Notes: generated by a model not told the origin, from the letters alone. 64,000 bases of DNA from Branchiostoma floridae (GCF_000003815.2 NC_049987.1:19812614-19876613); one strand, 5' to 3'. Positions 41,101 through 52,884 are shown, counted from the first letter of the stretch. Translations and numbers: made by a program.

Positions 41101-42151
41101 GAGTGAGAGTCACTCATCTCTCATCATTAATTTCCTGTTCCTGCTTATGTAAGATGTTTTTCCTCGTCAAGACTACGTGTGACGCAGGAAGGTGTCACTC
41201 ATCCTCCCCCGCCTCACGAGCGCGGCAACATGTAGAAGTACAAGCTTTACAATACAAGTAAACCTTTATTGTACAGCCAGCAACTAGTGTAAACTTTGTC
41301 TTGCAACTTTTGATATGTTGGTTAGACATCCTGGTATTAAGATACGGAATGTACATGTGTAACAGTTTCTCAAGCAACTTGATAGTATCCAGTTGCTTGA
41401 GGAACTTTTCTCTTAAATAGGTAGGTGTCCCTGAATTATGGATTTGGAAAATGCTAAATTGGAACAGAGAATCAACAAATGTACTCGAATCATGCATCTC
41501 TTGCTATTATGTATTTTGTACAATGTATGTAGAATTGCGTATATAGGCTTATATTATAAGACTCATTAGGACCTTATACTGTATCTGCATGTGTTATATG
41601 AATTGTCCGACCCTTGCCTCTTCTCTCTTGCCCCAATGACATTTTTTCTTAAATTAGAAGTTGCCCTTCCACAAAGATTTACTGTAATAGCTTCCAATTA
41701 GACATCTTCTCGGTTGTAGTCTTAGTATATGTGGTTATATGTAGGGCTGATCATGACGACTTTGGAAAAACGATTTCAGATAAAATACTTAGATCATCAA
41801 GTCTAGATTTGTTAGCTTCCTGTTAATAAAAAATATACGAATGAATAAATGGCCCACTTATGAAGACATCTGAAGGTTACGTGGAGTATCTGGTATACAG
41901 ATGTTGTAAAATACTGTGAAACACACTGTGTGGCATTCTTTATTCACGTGTTCCATCCGAATAATGTGAAGTGCAAACTGGTAACACTAGAATATGAGGT
42001 TTCGGTAGTAGTTAACGGGGTGTATTTAATTCTAATTCATATTTGATTACTCCATCTTCCGACTGAAATTTCGGCTGGAAATGCGAATTTGCTGGAAACA
42101 TTTTGGAGCAACACTTTATAGCGAACATTTTTTGTTAAATCATCTTGGTTA

Positions 42152-42397
42152 TACCCTCTTTCCACTAGGACGGCGCTCTCGCCGCGCTCTCTCTGCGACC
42201 TAAAATTTGACAGATCCTTCAACGAATTCTATAGAAAAGAAACGAATCTTTTTACACCTTGTGCGTTTTGTTGTCTTCTCAGTCACACTTTTATGTTTTG
42301 TATGATATACCAAGTGTGAAAGTGAAGATTACACATATCCTATTTAGGTCGCAGTGAGAGCGCAGCGCGATCGCCGTCTAGTGGAAAGGGGGCCTTA
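42152..42397. mobile_element. MITE family 2, copy b
   Basis: Left end taccctctttccactaggac, right end gtctagtggaaagggggcct, with interior landmarks as in copy a. It lies about 120 bp beyond the stop codon of the decarboxylase, probably within its 3' untranslated region. Confidence 0.82.
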
Positions 42398-42519
42398 CAA
42401 TTAACCATTGAGGAATAGCTGGTCAAAACATTTGAAGTCAAATTAACTCTTAATCTTGAAAATGCCAAACCTGTCCAATAATGTTTGTAACATTTTAACA
42501 TTAGATTTTACCTAAACGC

Positions 42520-45500
42520 CTATTGTTTTACCTTGCTAATACATTCCTTGATGACACTGAGGCAGAGATCAATGTGTGCGAGGTGTGTTCTAAACGTGAG
42601 GACACAAATACGCAGACAGAACACCTCATCTACAGTGGTGGACGACAGGAAAATGCGGCCATCTTTCAAGATGGCGTCCAGCAGCCGCCGGTTGAAGTCA
42701 TCTGCACTCCCCCCTAGCGGAGTGTCGTGGTAGTAGAACACAACTACTGAAAGGTCGGGTGGCTTCAGGGTGGTGATCCCCGGGATGTCTGTGGTAACAA
42801 GGAGTCTACATCATCTAACAAACATCTTCGCATGAAAGTTCATCTGTGTTGGTAGATATATTTTAGAAAATTGCCAACACTTAACATTCAACACTGGAAT
42901 TAATACTATAGGGACTTAAGGTACACTCTCACTGCACTTGCGTCAAGCTTGCGTCACTGTGGGATTCGTTCACTGCGTGACTGTTTTGTTATTTTCTTTA
43001 TTTTTATACAATTTAGATATTAATTAATACATAAAAGTATGACTTAGAAGACGACAGAATACACAAAAAGTAAGAAAATTCGTTCTTCATCACTGAAATT
43101 CGTCGAGTATCTTTCGAAGTCCGCAGTGACGCAAGCTTGACGCAAGTGCGGAGTTCGTCCGAAATTTTAGAGGTGTAAAGGTGTACTCTACACCTACACC
43201 TCTAAATTTTCGGACGATCTTCGTCGACCTTGTTCAACGAATGAATGTCCATTATATCTCCAGCAGTGACGACAGGAACACACCACTTTTTCAGAAGAGG
43301 TTCATTCTGTGAACAGATTCGACGGATAGTCCCTATTGTATTAATTCCAGTGTTAAATGCAAAGTGTTACCATATTTTTATCTAACAAACATGTCACACT
43401 AGGCAACTGTACCTATGATTGCCAAATCATCACATTTGGTGATACGAATTGACTTGGCGAATGTAACAAACCTTGAATCTTGTAGTAGAAGTACTTGGCT
43501 AGTAGCAACTTCTCTTCTAGGGCCGATCTGAAGGGTTTCAGTCCGAACAATTTGAGAGGAAGCCACAAACGCGGGGCCCTAAAGGGCAAAAGGATTAAAA
43601 TAAAAAGCTACCCTTGGAAGATTATATACAAAATTCCACATCATAATGAATCTCGCAGTCGTGTTCAGATAAATATCTGTCAGCTTCATGTAAGTCTTTT
43701 AAATTTGAATAAATAAATTAATGTTTATTGCAAATTCTTGCCTGTGGACTAATTGCAGGTAACATGAGAGATTCAAACAATATAAAAACAATATCGCAAG
43801 TGTCTACTCTTGTCTGAAACTAGTAACTAGTAAAAGCTAACTCTATATACTGAGTTATTGTGTTCGACTCCTTTTTCGAAGATAGTGGAAGACAAAAGAT
43901 CCCACCTTTTTCTATTATGTGTGGGTTTTGTGATGTTAGAGGGAGAATTGTTTTTTTTTCGTCAGTTCTTTTCTTTCGTGATCATAAAAACAGCAGTTTG
44001 ACATAAAATGTTTTTCGTCTTCCACCATGTTTGACGTGCATTGTTTGTACGTTCTTTCATACACAGGTAGCTTCTTGTACTAAATTGCTTTTTTCTTGAT
44101 ACTTGAACATCAGCAAAAACCGCTGCCCACCATGCTGCCCACCATAGGTATAATGATTACCTGAAGTGAGTGGTCAGTTCGAACGATAGCTGGAACGGCG
44201 ACATCGCCTGACATCGTTCCGTAGCGTCCTGTACATAGAGGCCGGGACTGTGCGCCGTGTTGGACCGCAGCAGGAGATGACCCTTCCGGACAAGCACCGC
44301 CCCCGTCCCGTAAGGTAGGAACAACCCTTCGAGGGAAACACAAAACCGGGAAATGAAGAATTAAGGTTAATGCCAATAGAGTTACACAAAGCATGCTGTT
44401 TTGTTGTCTTTTGTATCATACCGTTTGTTCCCCAGGCTGCCCTGTCGGGCAACTTTGTAGAAATGTGACGTGAGCCTTTGTTAAATAGGTGTCTAAATTA
44501 TAAATGCCACACTAGCCTTTCGCCATGTTTAGCTCCCTTTCCACTAGACGGTGATCGCGACCTAACTAGGATGTGCAACCTTCACTTTCACATTGGGTAT
44601 ATCATACAGAACGTAAAAGTGTGACTGAGAAGATCACGAAACACACAAAGTGTAAAAATGATTTGTTTCTTTTCTATAGAATTCGTTGAGTGATCTGTCA
44701 AATTTTAGGTCGCAGAGAGAGCGCGGCGAGAGTGCCGTCCAAGTGGAAAGGGGGTATTATATATCAAACATTTCTGCCTTAGGTGGATAATTCTCATCCA
44801 CCTTTGTGAGGATCGACGACGATAGAGTCGCTCCTCTCCGCCCCGCTGAAGAAGTGCCTGGTGCTGTCACACAGGGAGAAGAACCCGCCGTACGCCGCGT
44901 CCAGGTGGAACCACGCACCTGGAAACAACAAACAATTAATCTTCTCGGCAATCTTCTGAACCAACTAAGTAAAATGCCGTCAAAAAATCAAATATCTGGT
45001 TCGGAAGTTGGAACATTGCTATTATAACACTTTTTGTTCGAGGGCACCAAATTTGTTCAACTATTGCATCAAAACATGGGTTTTCTCAGGTGGGTATGAC
45101 ATAAATAGAATGCAACACGGTGTATTGCGCAGTAATCTAACGTTATATGTACTGTTGATCAATAAAACAAACAAACACACACCGTGGCGCGCCGCGACGT
45201 CAGCCAGAGCGTCCACTGGGTCCACCGATCCCACATCCGTGGTGCCGATGGTTCCGATGATCATAAAAGGGATCAAATCGTTCTTTAAAGAGATAGAACA
45301 AATCATGGTGTTATTCGCAATGGGCTTTATCACAGAAGCATGGCATCAACGACTAAGTGATTAGGCAAGGTACATGTAGAATGTTGCTCAAGATTCGTGA
45401 CATAAAATGGATACTGCAATTCTCAATGCGGTTTATCAAGAAAAAAAAAAGCATATGTATATATATAGAGAGAGGGGGGAGCGAGACAGACAGAGGGACA

Positions 45501-47972
45501 GAGTGAGACACAGATGCGGAGAAAGACACAGACACAGAGACACAGGCGCAGAGACACAGGCACAGAGACACAGGCACAGAGACACAGGCACAGAGACACA
45601 GGCACAGAGACACAGGCACAGAGAGAGACACAGGCACAGAGAGAGACACAGGCACAGAGAGAGACACAGGCACAGAGAGAGACACAGGCACAGAGAGAGA
45701 CACAGGCACAAAGACACAGACACAGAGAGACACAAAGACCGGGTAAAAGGAGAGAGAGAAATGTTAACATTCGTGAAAAGACCATTAAGAAATGACACAG
45801 TTGACATATGTTACTTTTATGTCATCCTTTATGAGTCCATCCAGCCTGGACGGATCCATTCTGTAGCTGCTGTCCATAGGAACCTCCCTCCTGACGCAAT
45901 GGTACATTCCGATGACGTTCAGCGCCTTTGCGTAGCAGTGATGAGTTAGCTTAGTGACGTAAACCACGGCCCTAAAGACAAGTCAAAACATATATTAAGT
46001 AAACATATTTTTAAGTCTTGATAAAGTACTTCTAGTTCTTGGACAGCACGTCTGCTCATCAGTCTCTTCCAGAGTTGTCTTTTAATGATGCATTAAGGCC
46101 CCCTTTCCACTAGACGGCGATTGCGATGCGCTCTCACTGCTAAATAAATAGGATATGTGTAACCTTTGATTTCATACTGGGTATATCATACAGCATATAA
46201 AAGTGTGACTGAGAAGACAGCAAAACACACAAAGTGTAAGAAAAGAATTCGTTTCTTTTCTATACAATTCGTTCCAATCTTTCAAATTCTATGCCACAGA
46301 GAGAGAGCGGCGAGAGCGCCGTCTTAGTGGAAATGGGGGTATCAAGAAAGAAAGCTAAGGAAAATTAAAACAAAAATGTCCAACCGGTGAAAATCCTTGG
46401 AGTGTAGTTTTCTCGCGTCTCTTGCTGTTGCCATGGCAAGGAGGATGGCTGCTGTGCCACCGGAGGTCAAGTTTCCCGCGTGGCCTTCTGGGTAGCCAAA
46501 CAGAGTTGCCATCCACTTCAGCAGCATGTTGTTCATCTGCACGCCGCCAGGGCTGGTCGTCTCGATCGCTTAAAGTAAAGTAGACGACATAAACCGTTCT
46601 CCATTTCAAATATTTACAGAGACCAGGGCAAATGGATGTCGCATATTTTAATCTTTAAACTCTCTTTTTGCCCCCGTGATAAAATTTGTAATCAGTTCGT
46701 GTGTCTGCTTGTTTTTTTGTTTGTTTTCTTGTGTTGGAGTGCAGTACGCAGTCATGTCCAAATTACATTGCGGCAGCAAGTAGTGTAGAAGAATACTTGA
46801 ATTCTTTGGGCTCATGTCCAGTTGGTTTGTTTCGGATTCAATGGTGCTGTCCAAATGTAGTTTAGAACCAGGATGGCTCATGAAATTTACAATGCTTAAA
46901 GCTAGACATGTATGAACTGTATGTACATCATTTTTTCCACAATCAATATTTACGTCCTACCAGAATAAGGGTTGAATGAAGCGGCCAGGAAGTCCCCCAG
47001 TGCAGAAGGGAACACCCCTCCTGTCCCGATGTACCCGACGTGCCCCCCATGGCCTGCTCTGAGCCCCACGTCACCGATGGTGCTCCTGAACTCACGTAAC
47101 AGGTGGTCTACACAAAAGGGCAAACAACTTGACCCACAGATGACTGGTGTCAAACTCCACGAAGTCATTGCTTAGGCCCCCTTTCCACTAGACGGCGATC
47201 GCGCTGCGCTCTCACTGCGACCTAAATAGGATATGTGTAACCTTCACTTTCACACTTGGTATATCATACAAAACGTAAAAGTGTGACTGAGAAGACAACA
47301 AAACACACAAGATGTAAAAAGATTCGTTTCTTTTCTATAGAATTCGTTGAAGGATCTGTCAAATTTTAGGTCGCAGAGAGAGCGCGGCGAGAGCGCCGTT
47401 CTAGTGGAAAGGGGGTATAACAGTATTACCGATATACCATGTGTGTTGATCAAGTTATTGTGCACAACGTACCTGTAAAGGATGGATTCTGTATTTATGG
47501 ATTTAAGGATGCATACGCTTTAGCCATAACTAGGTCACTCAACCAGTCGACCCTGCGTAAAACTTCTATCTACACATTATCAAAAGGTATTCGTAATATG
47601 TGCAACCTGTGGCAACCTATTTAAGGTATTGGAAAACCCTTAGATCGAACGTATATCTATTGAACGGCATTGCATGTTACGTCTACTATAAGTATAGTAA
47701 ACACAACCAAAATACACCCTTCATATAGACAAGCATGAACCTATGTCCGTTGGCCCATCCTGTATGAACCCATCCTGTAATGTCCGGAGTTGTTCCGGTT
47801 CCGGGTGAAGATAGGCCTTCTCTGATGGAGCGTCCAGCGTCCCCAGGTATTCCTCGGCGCACCTGCTGACTTCTGCCGTCCACTGGCGCCTCCGGTCCGG
47901 TCCGGGATCGAGCAGGGAAGCCTCGGCCTCCAGTTCTGTGATGGCTGACACAAGATCACCTGTGCAGGCCAT
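42520..47972 (-). CDS. Group II PLP-dependent decarboxylase (AADC-like), complete, 9 exons
   Basis: Exons (minus): 47972-47741, 47107-46961, 46568-46385, 45971-45815, 45282-45183, 44918-44802, 44326-44161, 43578-43472, 42788-42520. They sum to 1479 nt, exactly 492 codons plus stop, with all phases matching. An in-frame TAA two codons before the ATG fixes the start. Family landmarks: [80 protein letters not shown] (stacking His), [24 protein letters not shown] (Asp binding the pyridine N) and the PLP lysine in [20 protein letters not shown] (Lys about residue 312), then [20 protein letters not shown]. The enzyme should decarboxylate an amino acid in the cytosol. The Lys is followed by Gly-Leu, not the Trp of animal DOPA/histidine decarboxylases, so the substrate is not inferred. 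Confidence 0.88.
42919..43152. mobile_element. MITE family 1, copy c (right end altered)
   Basis: Left end aggtacactctcactgcactt and gcgtcaagcttgcgtcactg, mirrored near 43132-43150 by gacgcaagcttgacgcaagt. The outer right terminus is replaced by the palindrome at 43156-43216. It lies in the last intron of the decarboxylase gene. Confidence 0.72.
43156..43216. repeat. Near-perfect palindrome, 22-bp arms
   Basis: cgtccgaaattttagaggtg (43156 on) is mirrored by cacctctaaattttcggacg (to 43216) with one mismatch, around a loop of about 17 bp. It could form a stable hairpin and abuts MITE copy c. Confidence 0.8.
43722..43990 (-). mobile_element. LINE 3' end (C-terminal codons plus tail), decayed
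   Basis: The tail words tttattgcaaattcttgcc and ggactaattgcaggta match 49430 and 14936 with substitutions. Beyond them, minus-strand translation gives [16 protein letters not shown], homologous to the LINE C-terminus at 49539-49730 (TQNPQILENVGLFVSLCF). It lies in an intron of the decarboxylase gene. Confidence 0.6.
44531..44757. mobile_element. MITE family 2, copy c (in decarboxylase intron)
   Basis: ctccctttccactagacggt at the left and ccaagtggaaagggggtatt at the right. Orientation is inverted relative to copies a and b, since the tttctatagaattcgttga block lies to the right. Confidence 0.82.
45470..45745. repeat. GACACAGGCACAGA minisatellite
   Basis: About 20 units of gacacaggcacaga (12 bp) and its 16-bp variant gagagacacaggcaca, in a decarboxylase intron between the exons at 45815 and 45282. 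Frames through it read Thr/Glu/Arg/His repeats in one strand and Cys/Val/Ser/Leu in the other; none is a gene. Confidence 0.92.
46095..46341. mobile_element. MITE family 2, copy d (in decarboxylase intron)
   Basis: Left end taaggccccctttccactag, right end gtcttagtggaaatgggggt, with the same interior landmarks and orientation as copies c and e. It ends about 45 bp from the donor of the exon 46568-46385. Confidence 0.82.
47173..47417. mobile_element. MITE family 2, copy e (in first decarboxylase intron)
   Basis: Left end taggccccctttccactaga, right end gttctagtggaaagggggta. This is the best-preserved copy, with cgacctaaataggatatgtg at the left and aattttaggtcgcagagaga at the right. Confidence 0.85.
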
Positions 47973-48437
47973 TCTTTAACTGGACATTGTCCTGGGCCTA
48001 TCATGCACATTCACACGCTGTCAGGTTGTATAAAGTATAGCCGTGGGCGTGGACTCTTCCAAACAGGATATATACGTCGGGCGACCCGCTCTTGTACGGG
48101 ACAGGTGAAGCAGTTTAAGGTTGATATTCGACAAACTTTCAAGCAAGACATACAAACAACTGCAGTTCGTATGTAGCTTGGGAAGCTTTCGAGACGCAGT
48201 CTGCCTCTTTATGAACCCGGTGGTAGAGCTTCATTGTCACGTGACGGTATGTTTAACCTCAAAGAACTCGTGTGCATGCATGAGGTCAACCGTCGGTCAG
48301 GCGTCACATGCTGTATTGTCAAAATAGTTGTCGTCGCTCTGCCCACAACAGACAGAAGGTTTGATCTTACAAGAAGTTACTTAACTTTACTTTACTTGGA
48401 ATTGCAACAAGTGATGTATACAATGGGGTCACTATAG

Positions 48438-48475
48438 GCTATCTATCTATCTATCGATCTATCTATCTATCTGAT
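48438..48475. repeat. (TCTA)n microsatellite
   Basis: ctatctatctatctatcgatctatctatctatctg, about eight tetranucleotide units with one interruption. Confidence 0.9.
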
Positions 48476-49426
48476 ATTGTGACCACACACATATTGAGTA
48501 CGAAAATGAAGAAACCGTAAGAAAAATCAAACAGTAATAAAAGTAAGTAGTATTTATGAGGTGGAATAAAATAGTAAACATATGATTATATACAGTGGCA
48601 GTCGGAACATGTATTAAACGTAGTTACGTATGGACATCACCTAAATTCAAGTCATGAAACTTGAAATTTGCGAATTTTGATGTTGGACAAATGTAACGTT
48701 AAATTGATAGCAAATATAGGTGCACACTAGATATCGTCATTTTTTCTGTTATGTATCTCATCTTCTACACATACATATTGAGATAAAGTATCATTTTTTA
48801 CGTACGTTCTGTACCAACTGGTACACAAATTCGTAGTTTATATGAAAAACACATGATCCTACATCTGCTCGGAGATAACATCTGTGAAGTTTGAGCAGTT
48901 CAGACTGGTAGTCACAAATCACGGTGACTTTCTTTACCTTCTGTCTGTACTGTGTATGTGGCACTGAACACTGTACAGGCTTCAGAAGTTAATAGCATGA
49001 GTGCAGCATTGTCCTCGTCTGTCCAAAAAGCAAGTGGTGAAGTCATTATCTTAATGGAGATATTGAGGTGCTAGAAGAAAGTGAAGGGAGGACCCTCCGA
49101 TGGCAAAGGTCCACCCACTTCCCGTCAAATCTGCACCTACCTATAGATATAAATACAACCACAGTCACAGTCATAAAGTCTGAAATTTCAGGAGCAGAAC
49201 ATCTTAGCCATGAGTTAGAATAACTGGTGTTTGTGACTCCTCACATGACACAACATTACTTTGGTATTTGACGCTTTTTAAATCTTTTAAGTCTGTGATC
49301 GGAGGGTATTGTGCTAAAGAATGCGTTTGGTGCCCTAGTTACAAGATCCCACTTTAGACGAAGATAGACCATAGACTCGTGTACACACACGGCATGCATA
49401 TGAAAGACAGATAATTATTATTGAAG

Positions 49427-49740
49427 AAGTTTATTTGCAAGTTCGTGCCCGAGGGCTAATTGCAAGTACATGGTATACACATAGTGACAATGGACAGTCA
49501 TAAACAATATTCTAATCTAATACTAGTATTGGCTATTTCTAAACAGGTTGGGTTTGACTTCTTCTTTTTTGGAAGCAGAGGGAGACGAAAAGCCCCACAT
49601 TTTCTAAAATTTGTGGGTTCTGCGTTTTCAAGAGAAAAGTGGCTTTCTGTTCGTCTGTCAATGTGGGGAAGTTGGGATAATTTGGTCTTTTATAATTTGG
49701 GTTTGAGCAAAACTTTGTGGTGTGTTTCACAGAACCACTT
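49427..49740 (-). mobile_element. LINE 3' end: C-terminal RT-ORF codons and tail
   Basis: The minus strand encodes about 63 open codons ending FLLKTQNPQILENVGLFVSL then CFQKRRSQTQPV and a stop. This matches the usual C-terminus of non-LTR ORF2 proteins, where a short helix before the end reads (I/N)xxxxGxFxxxxFxxR. The 3' UTR that follows ends in ...gcacgaacttgcaaataaac (minus strand), with AATAAA. It is the best copy of the repeat also seen at 10797, 14934 and 43722. All are 5'-truncated, as expected for target-primed reverse transcription. Confidence 0.65.
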
Positions 49741-51327
49741 ATCTTGCATACACGTTCTCAAAAGTTGGCACACCCCAAGGACCAGTTTATTACTAGCCAG
49801 TGCGTACAAAGTCAACATATTCTCAAATATCAAATGTCGATTCATAATGCTAATCTTTTGACATTAAGACTTTCAATGTGCTGTATCTTATTCAGTGGAT
49901 AGAAGATGGCTCATTTGGAGCTGTTTTTTCTTCTTTATCCAGTCAGGATGGGTATTGTACATAACCATCCATGCAAGAATCCGGTACCAATATATGTCAA
50001 ATGAAGCTCTAATTTCACTTCAATAAAGCTTAAGATGTGGAACCAGTTTGATGGAAACAAAGTACGTCATTCACTAGATACTCTTTGATCTATCTGTCAT
50101 CTATTTCTTTTATAGTCGCGATTCAAAGAACGAATCTAGTCAAATATGGTAATTATGGTATAAATGCTTTCAGTCATTTGCATTCACTGAGAACATCGCA
50201 ATGAGTAATGGTGACGTACGTAAAAGAGCTCTAGGCGAGAAGTAAATTACTTTTCACGTCAGCGAGGTGATTTTCCCGTCTGCTTCAAGCTGTGTGGGGC
50301 AATGGAGTTCTTGCCTCCTTTTTGGACTAAGACATGACTGACGAAGGACGGCGGATGCTTCCAAAACATCTGACCGTTCCCAAAACTTATCCAGCTGCTT
50401 GAGTAACTTTTAGAGCTTTCTATTAATTTTGATGGACCATGGGGACAGAAATTATCGCGTACACAGTCAACTAAAACACTTTCATGTATAAAAAAAGCAC
50501 ATTAGCGACGGGTATGATTCGCCGCGAGCGGTTACTTTGGAACTTTTCAAATTTTGTTTGATGTAGAGAAAAGGCAGTTTTGTTAACTACAGACAGCTGT
50601 TGATGCGGTAAATAAAACAAACACGTGCAGGGCCTTTACTGTTGTGAGGTGTCTGGTGCGCAAGGAAAGGGTTTTGTTTGTTCTCTTATTTGCTTTGTGG
50701 AGTTGCGCCGCATTTCTAAACTTAGGTCCAGTATCTATTGACTACGCTGTTGTTGTTCTTTGCAACTTACCGTAATGACAAATCCTATGTATATATGGAT
50801 ATGGGTATTAGAATAAAGCGACCAGAGAATAAACTGTATTTATCATCATCGTGGTATATCGTAGCGTATACAGTGTCCCGAATCATGGGAGACGTCAGGC
50901 ATAACAGTACCAAACTTTTGTTCTTTGCTATAATCGTGACATTCAATAACCTTCCCGGCACCGCCAATCGTCGTGTATTACAAAAACGATTTCTCTACAA
51001 AAGAATCCAATCTGATATTTTCCTCGGGCAACTTTTTTTCCAACAGGTTTCAATAGCGTCCCATTGGTTCCCAGATGAATATGAAATTTCGTGTGATGGG
51101 AGTAGTTAGTCCGAACCAGAGGGGACGGTGCACTGAATGGGATAATTTGCTTCTCCATTATGTGAGCACGCGTTACAGGCCGTGGGTTGTTAAGTGGTAT
51201 GACGTTCCACCCTGCCCGTAGGTGTGTCTGCTTTGTGATGCTGGTGCTTTATAATGCGCGCTGGGGGCAGAAAAGGTTTACGGAGATGGAATTCTACAGC
51301 AGTGCGGTGTCCGGTGTTCTTCGACTG

Positions 51328-52417
51328 ATGTCGGAGAGGAGAAGAGTCGTCATGATGTGGAGTTTCTGCTTGCTGCTCTTTCTACCCGTCAACATGGCTA
51401 TCATAACTGGGGTACGTACTGTCTGTTGAGTATGTTGGTGACAGTTAACGGCGGCTTTTCTATAGTTCGTGGAAGTCTTTGTTACATAGATAACAATTAC
51501 AATAGGCAAGCTACAGGGATTTGGATTAATTAAGTATTGCTTCCCATGCATGAAAGAGGCTTTATATCACTGCGGTTAGAATCCTTCTCATGTATTTAGA
51601 TAAAGCGATAGCGCTAGAAAGGAAAGAAGCATATTTTGTTAAAGAAGGCAACCCGCAAAGATTTTCAATGGTCCTGTACTCAAACAGTTCAGAGAGAAAA
51701 AAGAACGCTCTTCGCGATGCTGCATTATATTATTTCTGTCAGACAAGTATTTCCAAATCTGTATACGTACATTTTGTTTTATATACTTTATTGACTCTTT
51801 TTTTTTTCGCAAATCACAACGTGTCTACCTTATAGATGGTGTTTAATATCTATTGATCCATCGTAACGTGTACAGTATTTCTGGGAAAGATAACTCTATT
51901 TCAGTTGTGAAAAGCTTACTTAAGCGTCATACCGCAGTAGATTTCTTCAATACGCATTTGTATATGGTGCAAAATCTGTTCACGTACAATGAAATATATA
52001 TATATATATCGACACAGTCCACGCAGGTATTATCTTTACTCTTCCACATGTAGCTATGTAAGGCTGACAGTGTACAGTTTTATGTTTTTGTTTGCTGTAC
52101 CTGTTGCGTCTGTAAAGCCCGCCCAGTCTTTTTTTAAATTTTTATGTTACTGGGTATAGGTCTGTAAGGCTGACGTGGACTGCCGTTCACACGTTGGGTT
52201 CGGGACGTGCTGCGCCCCTTGGTTCGGCGGGTTCCCCGTGTCCGTGTGCAAGCCCCGGGGGAAGCCTGGAGACCCCTGCTCCCTCCTGGAGGGCGTGATG
52301 GAGGACTTCAGTCCGGAGCCGAACGGATCGTCCCGGGTGTTCTGGCTGTGTCCCTGCCAGCGAGACCTGCGCTGTCTGCCGAGCAGCAACAACCAACTCC
52401 TCGGGAAGTGCGGATAG
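51328..52417 (+). CDS. Prokineticin-like (AVIT family) secreted peptide, two exons
   Basis: Exon 1 (51328-51411) encodes a basic start (MSERRRVV) and a hydrophobic signal MMWSFCLLLFLPVNM, then AIITG at a donor gtacgt (phase 0). Exon 2 (52160-52417, acceptor tgggtatag) continues VCKADVDC, GTCCAPWF, VSVCKPRGKPGDPC, WLCPCQRDLRCLPS and LGKCG, then stop. Prokineticins begin their mature chain with AVITGA and carry ten cysteines. Here the mature chain starts AIITGV and has exactly ten Cys in matching order (C-x5-C, CC, C, C, C-x-C, C, C), about 90 aa. The AVITG end sits just before the intron, as I recall for vertebrate genes. A secreted ligand for a prokineticin-type GPCR is inferred. Start choice: 51328 gives the best signal peptide; ATGs at 51187 and 51286 lie upstream in frame. 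Confidence 0.83.
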
Positions 52418-52878
52418 GAGCCGGCACGTCGGCAGCGTCAACAGAAACACAAATGTAAGGAACGGACAATGCTGAGTCTCACTTTGACAAGAAGGCATGC
52501 CCTTTACATGTTAGAAATAGGCGGCAACGCTTCCAAAGTCCATTCAGGGGCAGTATAAAATGTACTGTTGTAAGCATACGTCGATATGTATAGTAGATTT
52601 TCATTTAATCTTATCTCATTTAGTTCGGCTTATTCGTTTCGTTATGTCTGATTATAAGGTATAAACTTTTGATGCATCTTAAAATTGCGTTAGTTGATTA
52701 CAATATAGCCAGTGGGCACAAGATGATAGTTCATTATATCTCTGATTGCACGGATGGAAAAAAAACGACGGACCACAGGACCTAATTATGCAAAATTGGC
52801 AGCCACTATACCGAAGAATGGGACATGTCCTGATATAAAATGTATTAAATATAAGCAATACATTTTCAACAGAACTTC

Positions 52879-52884
52879 AATAAA
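52879..52884 (+). terminator. Candidate poly(A) signal of the prokineticin-like gene
   Basis: AATAAA about 460 bp after the stop codon at 52417, the first perfect hexamer noticed on the plus strand. Confidence 0.4.

Larger units (their letters stand above)
33750..42519. other. 8.8-kb gap without a supportable gene
   Basis: Both strands were read for exons; none had family similarity or good paired splice sites. The stretch holds a MITE family 2 copy at 34887-35132 and an unusually GC-rich patch at about 38600-39070. It also holds the 3' flank of the decarboxylase, with candidate minus-strand poly(A) signals (TTTATT on the plus strand) at about 41938 and 41267. The rest is AT-rich single-copy-looking sequence. 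Confidence 0.45.
48000..51300. other. Intergenic stretch between decarboxylase and prokineticin-like gene
   Basis: No exon recognised. It contains the decarboxylase promoter side (from about 47980 upwards), a (TCTA)n microsatellite at about 48438-48475 and a LINE 3' end at 49427-49740. The two flanking genes are divergently transcribed from this 3.3-kb interval. Confidence 0.45.

Noticed and set aside
45353-45949. Frames of 93-180 codons rich in Arg/His/Thr/Glu or in Cys/Val/Ser/Leu
   Set aside because: All are translations of the GACACAGGCACAGA minisatellite inside a decarboxylase intron.
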